Of a DNA stretch of 64,000 bases, positions 44,512 to 56,394 are shown one piece after another (positions within the stretch are counted from its first letter, which is position 1; each line of letters begins with the position of its first letter). The position numbers and the translations under genes were made by a program. The notes beneath the pieces are model-generated. The model was not told where the DNA came from. It worked only from the letters and a program-made list of their open reading frames with translations, and made no database searches. The stretch covers positions 558,001 to 622,000 of the forward strand of contig MU858045.1 in the NCBI GenBank assembly GCA_033297075.1, in the 5' to 3' direction. The DNA is from Rhypophila decipiens. Its lineage: Eukaryota > Ascomycota > Sordariomycetes > Sordariales > Naviculisporaceae.

Positions 44512-47302
44512 TCATGCGTGATTCCCATCGTCAGTAGCGGTATCGTCCACATCGCTCTCCAGTCCATCGTGTTCGACCTCGCTCTCTTCGTGAAGCAGAG
44601 CAATATTCTGCCAGACCCTGTAAGTATCTTCCAGATCAAGCCATCGCCTGGAAACCGGGAGCTGATATGGATCGAAGGGAAAGACAAGCTCTAAGTGGGT
44701 TTCGACGTTGGCCACGTATCCTGTGTCGCGGAGAGCGCCCCCTTGGCTATAACTTCCATGTCCCGCGGAGAATTGGGAGAGCTGGACGTTTTTATTCTGC
44801 TCGAGTTTGGGGAAGCTATCGGTTTGTCCGTTAGTGATCTGCATTCTGCCGTTGAGCAATGGAAGAACGCTGGGTCTTGGGAATTCCATTGCCCATCTCG
44901 AAAACCAATACCCTCGTCGGGTATTGCTGCCTAGACGTAAATGAAGGGGAACGGGGGGACAGAGGAGAGATCATATGAAAGGATTGGAGACATACATGTA
45001 CATAAGTCCTAGATGGTGCGCAAGCTTAGCGAATTCCTCCGCGACAAATGGCGTGCAGCATTTCAGGGGCTGTTGGTAATGTGAAACAGATAACAGTCAG
45101 TGCCACTGGTTCGTCCGCGTATATCTCATCAGGTGTGGTAAAAAAAAAACGGTCCAATTGGGCCATGATGGTGAGGAAATAATGCAGCAAACTCACATTC
45201 AACTTCGATGCGATGTTTTCATGGAGCGCAGTGCGGAGGCCTTCCATCCAAGGCAGATGTTGGCCCACGAAAGATGCATTATCGTCCCATTCAACCGCCC
45301 GCGGGAGTGAATCTCGATCAATCAGGTCTTTCCAGCGGAAGCAGAAGACCTAAATAGGACGTTAGAAGGGCTCATTCGGGTACAATGTCTGCGGCGGTGG
45401 CGGTCGCCAAGCTACACAAGGTCCCAACTGGCAGAACACGGATGGAGAAGATACTCACATAAAGCAAGCTTTGGAAATAGGTACTGGAGAGAAATCATGG
45501 TCAGTCATCACAGCTTGACCCATATCAAGAAACCAGACATATCGGGCAAAGACCTACTAATATTGCGTGTACTTGATCAGATCTGGGCCAACGCAGTTCT
45601 TGTGCGACTTCCGATAATGGTTGAGGTTGGCAATTAGTGATTTGACGACCTTCTGGACCTGCTCGCTCTCGAGTTTTGCGCCTCGCGCGGTGAAACTCGC
45701 CTAAGATGACACATTAGTAAACAGAAGCCACACTGACAGATCAGGGAGCTGGGCAAGAAGTGAAGCCTCACCAAGTATTCAACCGCAGACTTTCTGACAA
45801 TGGCTGGCCTGTTGGTCTCGAACGCAAGACTGAACAGTTTCCCAATAAACATGTTCTGCAGTTTGCGAGATGACATGGCGAACTTGAACAGGAGGAATTG
45901 GGTGTGTCGAGATTTGAGGTGCTAAAAGGGTTATTAGCCAAGACATGCTTCTCCCTACCGAATCGCTCCGTCGTCACCGGGGGCAAGAGCAAGCAAAACG
46001 TACGGGTAGTATGACATTGGAAAAGTGTCTCAGCAAATCCTCGAAAGTCTCGACCGCCTTGGGACTGTCTGGGTTCTCGAATATGGGCGAATAATGCTCA
46101 AAGAGTGTTTCCAAGACCGCATCAACGGTTTCGAGCTTGGTCTTGAGTTCGGTAAATCGTTTTGCCTCCTCATCGGACGGTCCGCCCACCTTTTTTTCGT
46201 CGGAGTCACTGAGGACTGATTCGAGATCGCTTTCGTCCTCCGTCAGATAGCCAGCGGCCTTCGCAGAACCACCCTCGCCCTCATCAGGGCGGTTCTCCAG
46301 TAAGTTCAGAACCGCCTTCGTAGTCTCATCTTCACTGTTAAATAGATCCAGACTGAACTCCACGTCTACCTTGACAATCCTCCCAAATATTAGCTCCATG
46401 ATATCACGCTCTAGCTCCGGCCGGGCCTTCTTCAACGTCAGAAGATGTTCGATGTATTCCATATGGTAGTATGTAGGTTCATCGGACCTCGGATATTTGG
46501 CGTCGAGTAAACGGACAACTATCCGCTGTCCTGCCGGGAACAGGTGAAGCATGTACTGTAGCCCAAGGTGTAACCTCGTTTTTTTCGTCTCGGGGTCGAC
46601 GGCCGGCGCGGATCCTGGCACAAAAGATCGTAGCAACTCCAATTCAGCAATCTTGGAAGTTCCACGCAGCTCAGCGTACCGGGGATTGAATTTTTCCACC
46701 ATCATTGTGAGCACTTTGCCGAGGTTAGATGACTGTGCGGAGGAGAGCGCAGCAACCAACTGGATATATGCTTTGGAGAAGCTCTCGTCCTTTTCAAGCC
46801 ACGCACACTCCAGGATAGCCCTGACCAAGTCCTGGCACTTGGTCCCGAGTAAAGTGACGTGGCTTGTCATTGCAACCACGTAGAGGAAGAGATGTTGCGG
46901 CCGCGGGGCATCTGGATCCAAACGGTCATCATCCTCGTCCGAATCGGACTCGTATAGGGTCGGTTGCTTGCTAGGCGCAAAAAGCTCTATCAGGTTCCGG
47001 TAGTCTTGATTGCTGCCCCGCGCGTGCCCATCCAACGCTCTCTTGATATCTCGCTTCGCATCCTCGACCGATTTGCCGCCGAAAGTCTTGGTCATATTGA
47101 GCTCCTCGTTGATGATGACTGTTTTTCTTTTCTTGATCGGGCTGCCGTGAAGCTCTTGTCCGTCATCATCCTCAGATCTGGTTCGGGTTCCTAGGACGGA
47201 TTTGGTCTTGAGGATCGGCTTGATGGTGGACGCGGCGCTGGGTGCTGACGATGGCGGGCCTGCCGCCCGACGGCGGCGGGGGACCGGTGTGACAGTCGTC
47301 AT
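44512..47302 (-). CDS. RRN3: RNA polymerase I initiation factor Rrn3 (TIF-IA)
   Basis: Seven exons on the minus strand: 47302-46004, 45921-45772, 45700-45558, 45483-45459, 45349-45197, 45069-44996 and 44926-44512. All six introns close in frame and give 752 residues. Rrn3 binds Pol I and recruits it to the core factor at the rDNA promoter in the nucleolus. Family features are the HEAT-like core with QHLFLYVVAMTSHVTLLG, ECAWLEKDESFSKAYIQLV, LHLFPAGQRIVVRLL, and the conserved block KNCVGPDLIKYTQYY, TYFQSLLYVFCFRW and NPLKCCTPFVAEEFAKLAHHL across exons 3-6. Basic and acidic Ser-rich patches (SDSDEDDD; EDESDLESVLSDSDE) are likely phosphorylated. A 25-nt exon 4 is unusually small. The start at 47302 (MTTVTPVPRRRR) was chosen over the upstream open frame, which has no such family character. 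Confidence 0.95.
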
Positions 47303-48707
47303 TTTGTCAAAGCAGCCTTTCAGTTGGACTAGCTTCGGTTTTCTAGCTTGGCGGGAAGCGCGTTTGAGTATCGGCGGTGCTTGGTGGAACAAGTGAGGGT
47401 GGGCTATAGAACTCTTAGGATAATAATGGTCGGTCGTCGGTTGGGCTTGAAGACGTGGTGGCGTAGGGCAGAGCTTGGACCCCTTATTCAGTCCTTTCGT
47501 GAAGAGAAAACAAACAAGCAAAACGCTGTCAGGTGGGGGAAAACGGTGATGTTATGCGCTTGATAAGGAGGCGATTAGGTATGGCATAATATCAAGTAAA
47601 GAACTGCTGGTTCTCGTTCTTCTGTCTCCTGGAAGGACGGACTGAGAAAGAAAAATTACTATCGGCGGGCGTTTGGGTTTCGCTGGTTTTGCCTCGGTAA
47701 AGTAATTCGCCCCTTTTCGTCTCTACGGCGGAGGAAGTTTTCAGATGGCTTGCCAGAAACTCTCGAGTCTTCGTGGACTTCGCCCGCAGTGGTGGAAGAA
47801 AGTTTGGGAAAACTGCTGTGCAGTTCGTTATCCGTCTTATCGACACACTTTTTTCGAGCAGAAGGGTCCATTTTCCCCGCCAGGTGGCACGTGCTCCTAG
47901 GCAAATGTGGGCGGGCGGTGAGGGTCGAACGCTTGGCGGCATTCTCCGCTGCTGATTACCTCATCAACGAACGGTTGCTACAGGTCGTCTCCCATTGGTT
48001 GGCATATTGAGGTCGAAAAATCCATGTGTCGAGACCGAACCACGATCCCATGTTTCATCCCAGGTACTACTTGTAAAACCCTGCGAAGAGAATGCGTGAG
48101 TATTGTGTACCAGTGTAATTCTGGAGATGAAACATGCCAGTAAAGAGATAAACTGTTCGAGAACCGTCAAGAAACTCAGGACCCTCGACTTACAGATAGA
48201 TCCTCAGGTTAAGCATCGACCCACAAGTATCAAGTGAGGCGGTAAAATAAAGTCGGCGCGAAAGAGCAAAGAAAAACAATCAAATCCAATACTGCTACTA
48301 CTACTAAAGACCGCTGGGTCGGTCCTTCGAGCGCCGGTGCAGTCCAATTCTTGTTAAACCCTGGCATGGAAACGGCCCTTGACTTCGAACCAAACAGCAA
48401 AATTCCATCAACACAAGCCAAGCAAAAGAAGCCCCCTTTTCCATCCAAAAAGACACTGAAGCAAATAAACAGCTACACTGGTTTGAACCGCCAATAGAAA
48501 GCCTGGCCTTGTCTCAGACAGACGTCCCAGGAAAGACAGCAATTCAAAAAGGTACCTTAGTTGAACCAAACCCAATGGCACCAAACCCCGACCTTGTTCC
48601 ATAACTTGACCACCCTATTCCATCCCTACTTATACACACAAAGGACCGCACCGAAATAAGGAAACTGGTGGAGGAAATGAGAAAGAAAAGGGACAGCGAA
48701 GAATCTT
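47303..48707. other. Intergenic region between hapC and RRN3
   Basis: It lies between the hapC 3' end and the RRN3 start, both on the minus strand. An ATTGG (CCAAT in reverse) at 47993-47997 is a candidate Hap-complex site upstream of RRN3. No coding region is supported. Confidence 0.45.
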
Positions 48708-49824
48708 CTAGTACTCCCCACCGGCCCCGTTATGTCCGGGCTGGGCGCCGTACAAGCCGTAGGCCTGGGCGTCGCCTCCTTCTTGCTGTCCGCCCAGCTC
48801 GCCGCCTGGGAACCCTCCGGCTGCCGCATTGGATCCCCCGGGGGCGCCATACCCCTGGCTGCCGGGTCGGTTTTGTTGGCCTTCGCCCCTGTTAGATTGC
48901 GACTGTTGCTGTTGTTGGGTTCAGGTGTTAGTATTGAGCTGAGGATGGCAGACTTGCCAAAGAGGCGGAACCAAGAGGCAAGCGCCGAGCACGATGGGAG
49001 AAAAAATGGCGAAGAAGTTAATTAAAGTACGCAACTAAGAAATATTCATACCTCACGGTACTTGGCAAGGTAAATCTTGAGAGCCTCGGAGTAGTTCTCG
49101 AACCCAAGCGACGTCATGGCAAAGAGGATGTCTTCCCCGTTGACGGTCTTTCTCTTTTCCTGATGGCATTTTTCGGACGCTGTGATAGGTCAGAAATCTG
49201 GCGAATGTTTTCTTGCCCACATAGGGGTAATGACGGCAACGGCTAATGGGGGGAGACAACATACCTTCACTCGTGATAAAGGAGATGAACTCGCTCACGC
49301 ACTCTTGCATGCATTCCTTAGCTTCTTTCGCAATTTTGGCGTTATCGGGGAGGGCGTTCTTCATGATGCGGGCCACTGGAGCGAAGTTTCGTATATTAGC
49401 ATCGTAGACATCGAACCTCTCGCCCCTAGAGGTTGAAGAAGCGCCCTGGGGCGCTTCCGGCGACTCGGGGATCGAATCGTGAGACATGGGCTCGCTCTGG
49501 TAGGTCACCGGCGCGGCTGTTTGAGAGGTAGGGCCCAGACGCAGACTACCAGAGGCAAGGACGCCGGCCAAGGACTCCAGTCGGAGGGTCTCGTTGCCAT
49601 GCAAGCGCACGACACGCGAATCATGGCCGAGGAAGCAGAAAAAAGAGAGACAGTCACTTACCATTGGCTATGGGTAACCACCGGTCTTGCTCCTTCACCT
49701 CAAACTCGAAGGCGTGGGCGGCCAGTGCGTCCTGTATCTCTTGTTGGTTCATTTGTGCGTCCTCGTCGGGTGACGGTGCACCTTGTTCGACCTCCTTTGG
49801 ATTGGATTGGGGGGAGTCGGACAT
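48708..49824 (-). CDS. hapC: CCAAT-binding complex subunit HapC/Hap3 (NF-YB)
   Basis: Four exons on the minus strand: 49824-49662, 49375-49265, 49179-49052 and 48908-48708. The introns are 286, 85 and 143 nt, and the product has 200 residues. The histone-fold core reads [63 protein letters not shown] and [20 protein letters not shown], which is diagnostic of NF-YB. The N-terminus is acidic and Gln-rich; the C-terminus is Gly/Gln-rich ([17 protein letters not shown]). With HapE/NF-YC and HapB/NF-YA it forms the trimer that binds CCAAT in promoters; with HapX it controls iron genes in fungi. Exons 1 to 3 each carry part of the fold, so every splice is confirmed by the family sequence. About 3.4 kb of sequence without a gene lies upstream. 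Confidence 0.97.
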
Positions 49825-52800
49825 ATTTGGCTACCTGCAGCGGGTGCTGGCTTCTTGTAAATTCCTTGGACTGCCAACTCGCACACAGCTGGGAGGGAAC
49901 GTAAGAGTGGATGATGTGTCGTTGGACACGTTGCAGGGTTGTAAGGCGTGAGACCTCTGCTTTTTTTTCCCTGGCAGGCTTCTAGCTGCACGGCTGCGTC
50001 AAGCGTACCTTTTTTTTGTGGCGTGCCTTTCCTCAAACGATTATTCTTACTGGTCTCTTCCCTGCCCGACCCTTCAGGCTGGGACGCACTCGCCTTGGTT
50101 CGGTGGGCTTGCACACACCCACACACCCACAAGTACGACAAGGATGGGGTGTTAAAAGCACGGGATGGCGATGACGGACGTGACCAAGCCTGGGTTTGAG
50201 AACCTGGAGCCTGGGAAAGAACAAAAAGTGAGCGAACCCTGGGAACGCGGGAACGAGGGGTTGGAGATGCAGCTGCGGGTCCTACTTCCAGGACCAGTCT
50301 CTAGCGTTCGGTAGCTCCTGCTGTTGGAACGATTTACTGCAGCTTTCCCTTGCGTTCCTCTAGATGGGATGGAAACACACTGCCGTCTGTGGTTCTTAAC
50401 GTGTTGCGCTTCTTTGGGAGGAATTCAACGATAGGTTTCCGTGACCCGTGTGTCTGTCTTTGTGTAGTCTCGGGTGTCTGTTGCACCGGACGGACGGTAC
50501 GACGAGAAGTACTATGGCTGGCTACGTCGCGCGCCGGCACAGGAACAGCAAGACTCGCTTCGGACCGCGAGATGTATACCGACGGAATACTGGGAATGCT
50601 GGCTGTGCTTGGTGGCCTCTGTTGTGTGCCTCGTGGGGATATCTGCAGAGTCGCGTCAGAAATGCGGTCCTGGGCCGGCAGCGGGTGACTGTTGACTACG
50701 GAGTACGGAGCCAGCGACGCACTGCGGTGCAGTGCCTCTTGCCCTACGTGCTTGCTTGGTTCTTGCAGACACTGGGCAGGACATCAAGAGGGAGGCGCAT
50801 TGGCTAAGCTGCGTGGGTCTCGTTCCGTGGAGAACTGGATACATCCTCTGCGCATGTCTTCTATTCGTTCTTGCCCGCCTTTTCTTTCTGTCTATCCTTT
50901 TTTTTTCTTGATACTGTCACAGTCCAAGGAAAAACGGGACGGTGCATGGTACGTACTGGCTGGGGCTGGCTAGCTGGTGCTTCTTCTTGCCCTTGGATCC
51001 ACGTTACTCGTAACGGTTGCCAACTGGTGTCTGCGGTTTGTGCTGGCTTCCTCTTACACAAGAAGGTAGCGGAAACTCCAGAGTGAGGTGCGCGAATCGT
51101 GTGTGGTCAACTTGTCTTCGCCTTGGGTCTGAGATGCATGGAACATCGGATGCAAGAGGGCTGCAGTGCGTGGGGTTGCGCAGTGGAAGAAAGGTCGGGT
51201 GAAAGAGAAGAAATGCGGGAGAAGCGGGTCTTGACTCTGAACCAGCTGGATGCGCCGAGCCGCCGACCCCACCGCGCTCCAGCTCCATGACAACAAGCTC
51301 CATCGCCAAGACAAGGGTGTGGGCCGCGTGGGTGTGGATGTGTTATCGATAACGGATAAAGCTCTGTCTGAATAGCATTATTTATGTCAGTTCGACGCCG
51401 CTTTTATTCGTCTTTCTCACTGTTCAATATCCCATGCCAATTTTCAGTTTATGGATTGAGCAACTACTCATGTTACAGGCTCAAGAGAATATTGTTAATC
51501 TCACAGTGACATCGCTGGTAAAGGCCCGGATGTCTAGGTCGCCGACTGATTTAGAGGACATACAAGTATATACATCTATGCAAGTGCTTTGATGAAATGG
51601 ACCGGTGGCTAGGACATACGGAGGCAGCTAAGGGTTGCAACAACCTCAGTTCTATGCAACTGTCCAAGGAGTTCTTTTTCCATCAGGCACCTGCGCAATA
51701 AATTCACCCTACATGCGGTGAAGACCTGTTGTTACTCTTCCGACCAAGTCCGTAGACCGCCCTTCCATCATCATGAATCTGACCCCTTCATGAAGGATGT
51801 CCCGGCTTGTTATGGGAGAAAATCACCAGTGAGGATCGTTGGCTCTACTCCAGCCAAGCCCGGTCCGCCGCTAGTAGTATGAATGAAGCACATTTTGATG
51901 AATGTTGATATGTGATCAACCTTCGGAAGTGATGAAGCCATATCCAGCGCCAACCGAGTTAGTGATCTGCATGAATACCGTAAAGACATTGAAAGCCAGA
52001 GCTTCCCAGTGGCCAGCGCAACGGGAAGAGTGGTGTGTGATGACAGCAAATGATTCGACAATTGCAGTCGCATAAACAAATTGACAGTGGTGCAGTTGCA
52101 GGAACAGTTAAGGCTGAAGAATGCCTGATGGGTATCCTGAAAGTCAGATGGTAAGCAGGCCGCAGATTGTTTGGGCCGTTGGAAAGAAAAGGATGGGAGG
52201 ACTGTCACGGCCTCAGGTCCGGGGGGCTGGTAGGTCTGGATGAATGATGCCCGGGATGATCGACTGGGTGGCATCACACATCCCACCTCCTTGTCGAGCC
52301 AAACACGAGGCTGCAAATCGACTGGGCTGCTTGACTGGACCCTCGATTATACGAATTTTGGCCCAATAACATGTTTCAACCTTGTTTCTTGCCTTTTATT
52401 GGAAGAAAATATCGTAAACTTCTTTCCATCTTTGGTCGTTTCTTTATTTGAATCAAGTCAAACGAGGGTCTAAAGAAAGTCACGAGCACGAGAGAGTCAG
52501 TTGGGTATTATGCACCGGAGCAGGCAGCGGAGGGCCATTGTGACTTGATGCACGGTTCAACATGAACAGAAGAGCAAAACTGCAAGGGTGTGTGCAGAGG
52601 TTACAAGCAAGCTCAAGTTGTGGATGGCAAAAGACATCGGACAGGTGAGAAAAATTCGGCAAATTTTGTCGCTTGAGAATATCCATCGTCGTCACTCTCG
52701 TCGGTCTCGCATTGTGGTTCTGCGGCCTCGCGGATGCCAATCCAATCGTTGAAGCCCAACCGGGCACCGTAGCTCCCCGATTGCCGGTTGGGCATTGAGA

Positions 52801-53269
52801 CGCCCTTGCCGCTAGGGTGCAGCAGCCTGACCACGGTGGACGCTTGAACAACTCATCACCACACCACCACCACCACCACCACCATCAGCGCTCAGTACGG
52901 AATCCGTATAATATTTTCCCATGACGCCGTAGATTCCTGTAGAAGACGAAAAGGCAACATGCTGTATGTGGCCCCATTCCCAGTTTGGGGGAACATACCC
53001 TTGAGGTCCGAAAGTCCCGTCCATAAACTCCACAGCCCCCCATCCAGGAAAAAATCTTCTGCAGAGCACGAGACAACGAGACGCCATCGCCAGAAATGAT
53101 AATATCTTGGGTGTCTATCATTTTCCGTCATTTCCAGACCCGACACCAAGTTACAGCCCTACAATGGGAGGGCCGACAGCATGATGACATGGCGTCTGCC
53201 TGACGGCCAGCCAGCAGCCCTGTTGTGGGATGTTAAACAAGCCGATATCATAAGGCATGTTTGTTACTT
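49825..53269. other. Long upstream region of hapC, no supported gene
   Basis: The 3.4 kb between hapC and the prefoldin gene (both minus strand) has pyrimidine/purine-biased tracts next to hapC, a (CAC)n microsatellite at 52862-52884, and only unsupported open frames on both strands. The part next to hapC is the likely promoter and leader; the part next to 53270 is the prefoldin 3' UTR. Confidence 0.5.
52862..52884 (+). repeat. (CAC)n microsatellite
   Basis: About seven consecutive CAC units. Open frames crossing it read poly-His or poly-Gly/Val runs and are not supported as genes. Confidence 0.9.
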
Positions 53270-54055
53270 TCATGACTGAACAACCTGGACATTGTTCTTT
53301 TTCTGCACGAGGTAAAGTGACGATAAGTCAGATCCCGAGTTATTAACCGATACACCCACAGCGAGAGAGAGACAACTGGCGCAGGTTGGGGTGGGAGAGA
53401 ACAAGGATGCATGTGTGTTGACGTACCTTCCATTTCTCCAGTTCGTCCTGCTTGGTCCTGTATTGCTTGACCAGATCTTCGAGGACTTTCTTCAACCCTT
53501 CGTTGTTGGTCTGGAGGGCGGGGACCACATCCTTGACGGTCCTCTCCACCAGGACACCATTGATCATGCGGAAGCACTTGCGGTCTCCCGGAAGGGGACC
53601 CAGAGTTTCAAGAACAAGTCTGTTCAGAAGCGGGAAAGAGTTTGAAATGATTAGCGGTGAGAAATCAGGAAAATGAAGTCGACATATGAGCGGTGTGTGT
53701 CTTCCGCAAGTTGCGGACGAGGGGCCGAGAAAATGGTGCATCGGGGCTCGGGAGAGGAAGACGGAAAATTGGGATGCCGACTTTCCACAGGACTATCATG
53801 TGTCCATAGTCCTGTGTCCCTCGAGTGCCCCGATGAAGTGAGAGGAGAAATAACTCACTTGTGTTCCTCCGCTTCTTGTTCTACATCGCCTATTTTCTGC
53901 GCAAGTTGTTGCAGGGTGTTTTTATATGTTGAATACTGCAGCTGAAGATCTGAAAGAGAGAAGCCCGAGAGGGGTTGGTTCAGCAATTTGCGTCATGGCG
54001 GGGTTGTCGATGGTGGCTGACCTTGCTGTTTCTTTTGAGACGCTTGGGATGCCAT
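53270..54055 (-). CDS. Prefoldin subunit 2 (Gim4)
   Basis: Four exons on the minus strand: 54055-54022, 53949-53859, 53619-53427 and 53302-53270; 116 residues. Prefoldin is a hexameric cytosolic co-chaperone that delivers unfolded actin and tubulin to the CCT chaperonin; subunit 2 is a beta-type subunit. The sequence shows an N-terminal coiled-coil helix (DLQLQYSTYKNTLQQLAQKI), the conserved hairpin region KCFRMINGVLVERTVKDVVP, and a C-terminal helix (LEDLVKQYRTKQDELEKWK). The last exon encodes only KKNNVQVVQS. The length is normal for the family. The gene is divergent from CMC2, with about 350 bp between the starts. Confidence 0.95.
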
Positions 54056-54403
54056 GATGGTGGATTCGGGGGACTTTGTCTTCTGTATGAGAAATCCGAG
54101 ATATTGTGAGATCTTGAAGCAGAAGGGTGTCGTCGAGGATTCCGCAAGTTCAATAATGTGATGAACTGGAATTAACCTTCAGGCGAGTGAACGCCTATTA
54201 GACCCCACTTTTAGCGGATTGGATCAGAACCTTGGGTTCAGGCTACCAGAAAGGTGGTCCAAGCTCCCCCGCCCTGCTAAGATCCGCAACGGCCCGGAAC
54301 AGCCCATTTTCTGCCGACCGAGATCAGGGGACGTCCCATCAAACAGCTCTCCGAAATTTCCAAGTTACGAGCAACCACAGCCGATTGCCTTTCAAACGCG
54401 AAA
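54056..54403. promoter_or_regulatory. Shared divergent promoter of prefoldin-2 and CMC2 genes
   Basis: The 348 bp between the two divergent start codons must hold both promoters. An ATTGG at 54218-54222 (CCAAT on the minus strand) sits in the centre and is a candidate binding site for the HapB/C/E complex, whose HapC subunit is encoded about 4.5 kb to the left. No TATA box is obvious. Confidence 0.5.
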
Positions 54404-54723
54404 ATGCATCCTCACCTACATACTAAAGACAACACCGGTGAGTTGTCCCCTAGCCGAAACCAATGGTCCCCTTTCCGCACCAACCGACATCCTTGACTAA
54501 ACTCGCGCGCGCAGCTTGCGAGGCCTTGATGGTAGCGCTCGAAGAATGCCACGCCAAAGGGTTCATGTGGAAGTCGATGGGCATGTGCAACGAGGCCAAA
54601 GAAGAGCTCACGGCCTGCCTTCGGATGGAGAGATATAAGCGTCAGAGCAAGAACCGGAACAACGTCGCGGACAGCAACGCAAAGATTCGACAAATATGGA
54701 AAGAGATTGACGAGAACAAATAA
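54404..54723 (+). CDS. CMC2: Twin CX9C protein Cmc2-like (cytochrome c oxidase assembly)
   Basis: Exons 54404-54437 and 54515-54723, with a 77-nt intron (donor GTGAGT, branch TTGACTAA, acceptor GCGCAG), give 80 residues. The N-terminus MHPHLHTKDN is typical of Cmc2. Two CX9C pairs are present, Cys13-Cys23 and Cys36-Cys46, forming the coiled-coil-helix fold that is oxidised by Mia40 in the mitochondrial intermembrane space. The family supports cytochrome c oxidase biogenesis. A basic C-terminus (MERYKRQSKNRNN) follows the fold. An unspliced frame starting at 54463 would lack the true N-terminus; the spliced model restores it. Confidence 0.93.
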
Positions 54724-55108
54724 ACAAAAAATAACGGTCCATTCTTCCGCCCGACCCACCTTCTCTCGATCCGACATATGGTACACGAGTCTCCAGACGA
54801 ATCAGGAATTCTTCATCGAACACGAACGATCGAGCTGGGCGGCTTCTCAGCCAGGCCATGTATGAACATCTACGATATGGTCTCAACATCAACGTTGGGC
54901 AGGGAAACAAAATTACGGCTTTCCGAAGCTTCTTCTTTAATATCACACTCGATACCCTCCGGCGCAATCGGATTTTGTATCAATAGCTTCATTTACACTC
55001 GATGGCTAGCTTAGAAAGCTGGCAAAACTAAAGAACAGCAAAAAGCCACCATTCCTTTATTGGCCCCTTTTCAATTTTACCACCAAACCATTGGCGCCGA
55101 GAGAGAGA
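54724..55108. other. Convergent 3' region between CMC2 and TMEM14 genes
   Basis: The 385 nt between the convergent stop codons hold the 3' UTRs of both genes. No further gene is seen. Confidence 0.5.
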
Positions 55109-55675
55109 TTACAAAGTGCGACGGAACGCATCACCAAAAGTATAAAGCCCATACGTCGCAAGCACGCTCAACAAAACAGGGACAGGCTTCTGCGACCGAA
55201 TCGCGCGGGGAATCGAAGAACCTCCCAGGACGATAGAGGCGACCAAGCCCAGTTCGACGCCGTAGGGCTGGGCATTTTGGATGCGGTATCCTCCGAGGGC
55301 ATCTACATCACAACCAAGCAAGACCAGGATTAGTGAGAAGAGCAGAGAGCAAGAGAAGAAGAGAAAAAAAGACAAGATATGATAATACGTACAGAGTAAT
55401 CCCACAAGAGAACCAGCTGCCACGCTGGGCACACTGCCCGTGCGAGCGTATCCAATTGCTCCGCCGGTGGCTGTGAGTCCGGCGAGGACGTAGGCGGGGA
55501 GATCGAGACCCTTTGCGCGACGAATGTGAGTGTTGGGTTAACCCGACCGCAATGAACCAAGCATTGTATGCATCTGTCGTGTTGAATGGAAGCAAGCAAA
55601 CTGCACGGCTATGCCGAGCTAGCTCACTAGGTTCGCGGAGCCATTGACTGGGATGGATTGGAATTGGGCAGACAT
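55109..55675 (-). CDS. TMEM14 family small membrane protein
   Basis: Exons on the minus strand, 55675-55628, 55510-55393 and 55302-55109, give 119 residues. The introns are 117 and 90 nt and close in frame. The sequence carries the TMEM14 pattern: LPAYVLAGLTATGGAIGYAR, then G-SVPSVAAGSLVGLLYALGGY, then a helix VELGLVASIVLGG, and a last helix PVPVLLSVLATYGLYTFGDA. That makes about four short Gly/Ala-rich helices. Family members lie in mitochondrial or ER membranes; the animal member TMEM14C is needed for haem synthesis, and the yeast homologue is poorly characterised. The start MSAQFQSIPVNGS was chosen because the family ORF needs exon 1 to reach a Met. Confidence 0.88.
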
Positions 55676-56394
55676 ACCATTGTTATAGATTTTGTTGTTT
55701 GCTGTGTAAATTCAATTGTCTTCTTTGGCTTAACGTCAGCTGTTTTTGGACGGCGTTTCGTTGCTGGTGATGATCAAGAGAGGTGTTGTTGCTTCGTCGT
55801 GGTTGTCCCCGTCGCATTCCATCCGGACAGCAAGCTGGATAGTGACGCTTAAAAAGTGGGGTAACCCGACCCATCCGAAGCTCCCCAACAGCGTGCGGTA
55901 CAGTACGTATTCCTCCAGTGTAAGTTAGCCCCGAGCGACCTCGGCTTATCCCGCTGTGCACACCGAGCCTCACCTTTCACCTTGAACGGTTCACAACTTC
56001 CTGGAAATCAAGTCTTTACAGTCCTACCGAGGTAGCTGGTAGAAATGAACAGGAGCAGATCATCAGAGTACAAAAAGCTCGAAGAATTTAAAGTAAAAGA
56101 TACGCTTGATTGATATGCTCTGTACTGTCTTTGCTCTGTTTCTACAAGGTTTCACGGCCCCCATTGGACCGCTGTATGACGACAGAAAATAGGGGGAAAA
56201 AGAGAATAAACATATGGGTGATCATAACAAGAGAAAGGAGAGAGATAGAAACAAAAACCAGTAGTACAGCAAAGCCAACAACCTAGTCAGACTACACTAG
56301 AAGGGGGTATGGGTATTCCGAGCCCGGTAAAAGTGAATAATACAGCAGCGGCAAGTATGAAGAATCCTGACAAACCTAAATGAAAACATGCTTT
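55676..56394. other. Region between the TMEM14 and NTF2-like genes
   Basis: It holds the TMEM14 promoter on the left and the NTF2-like gene's 3' UTR on the right. Small open frames show no recognisable features. Confidence 0.5.
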
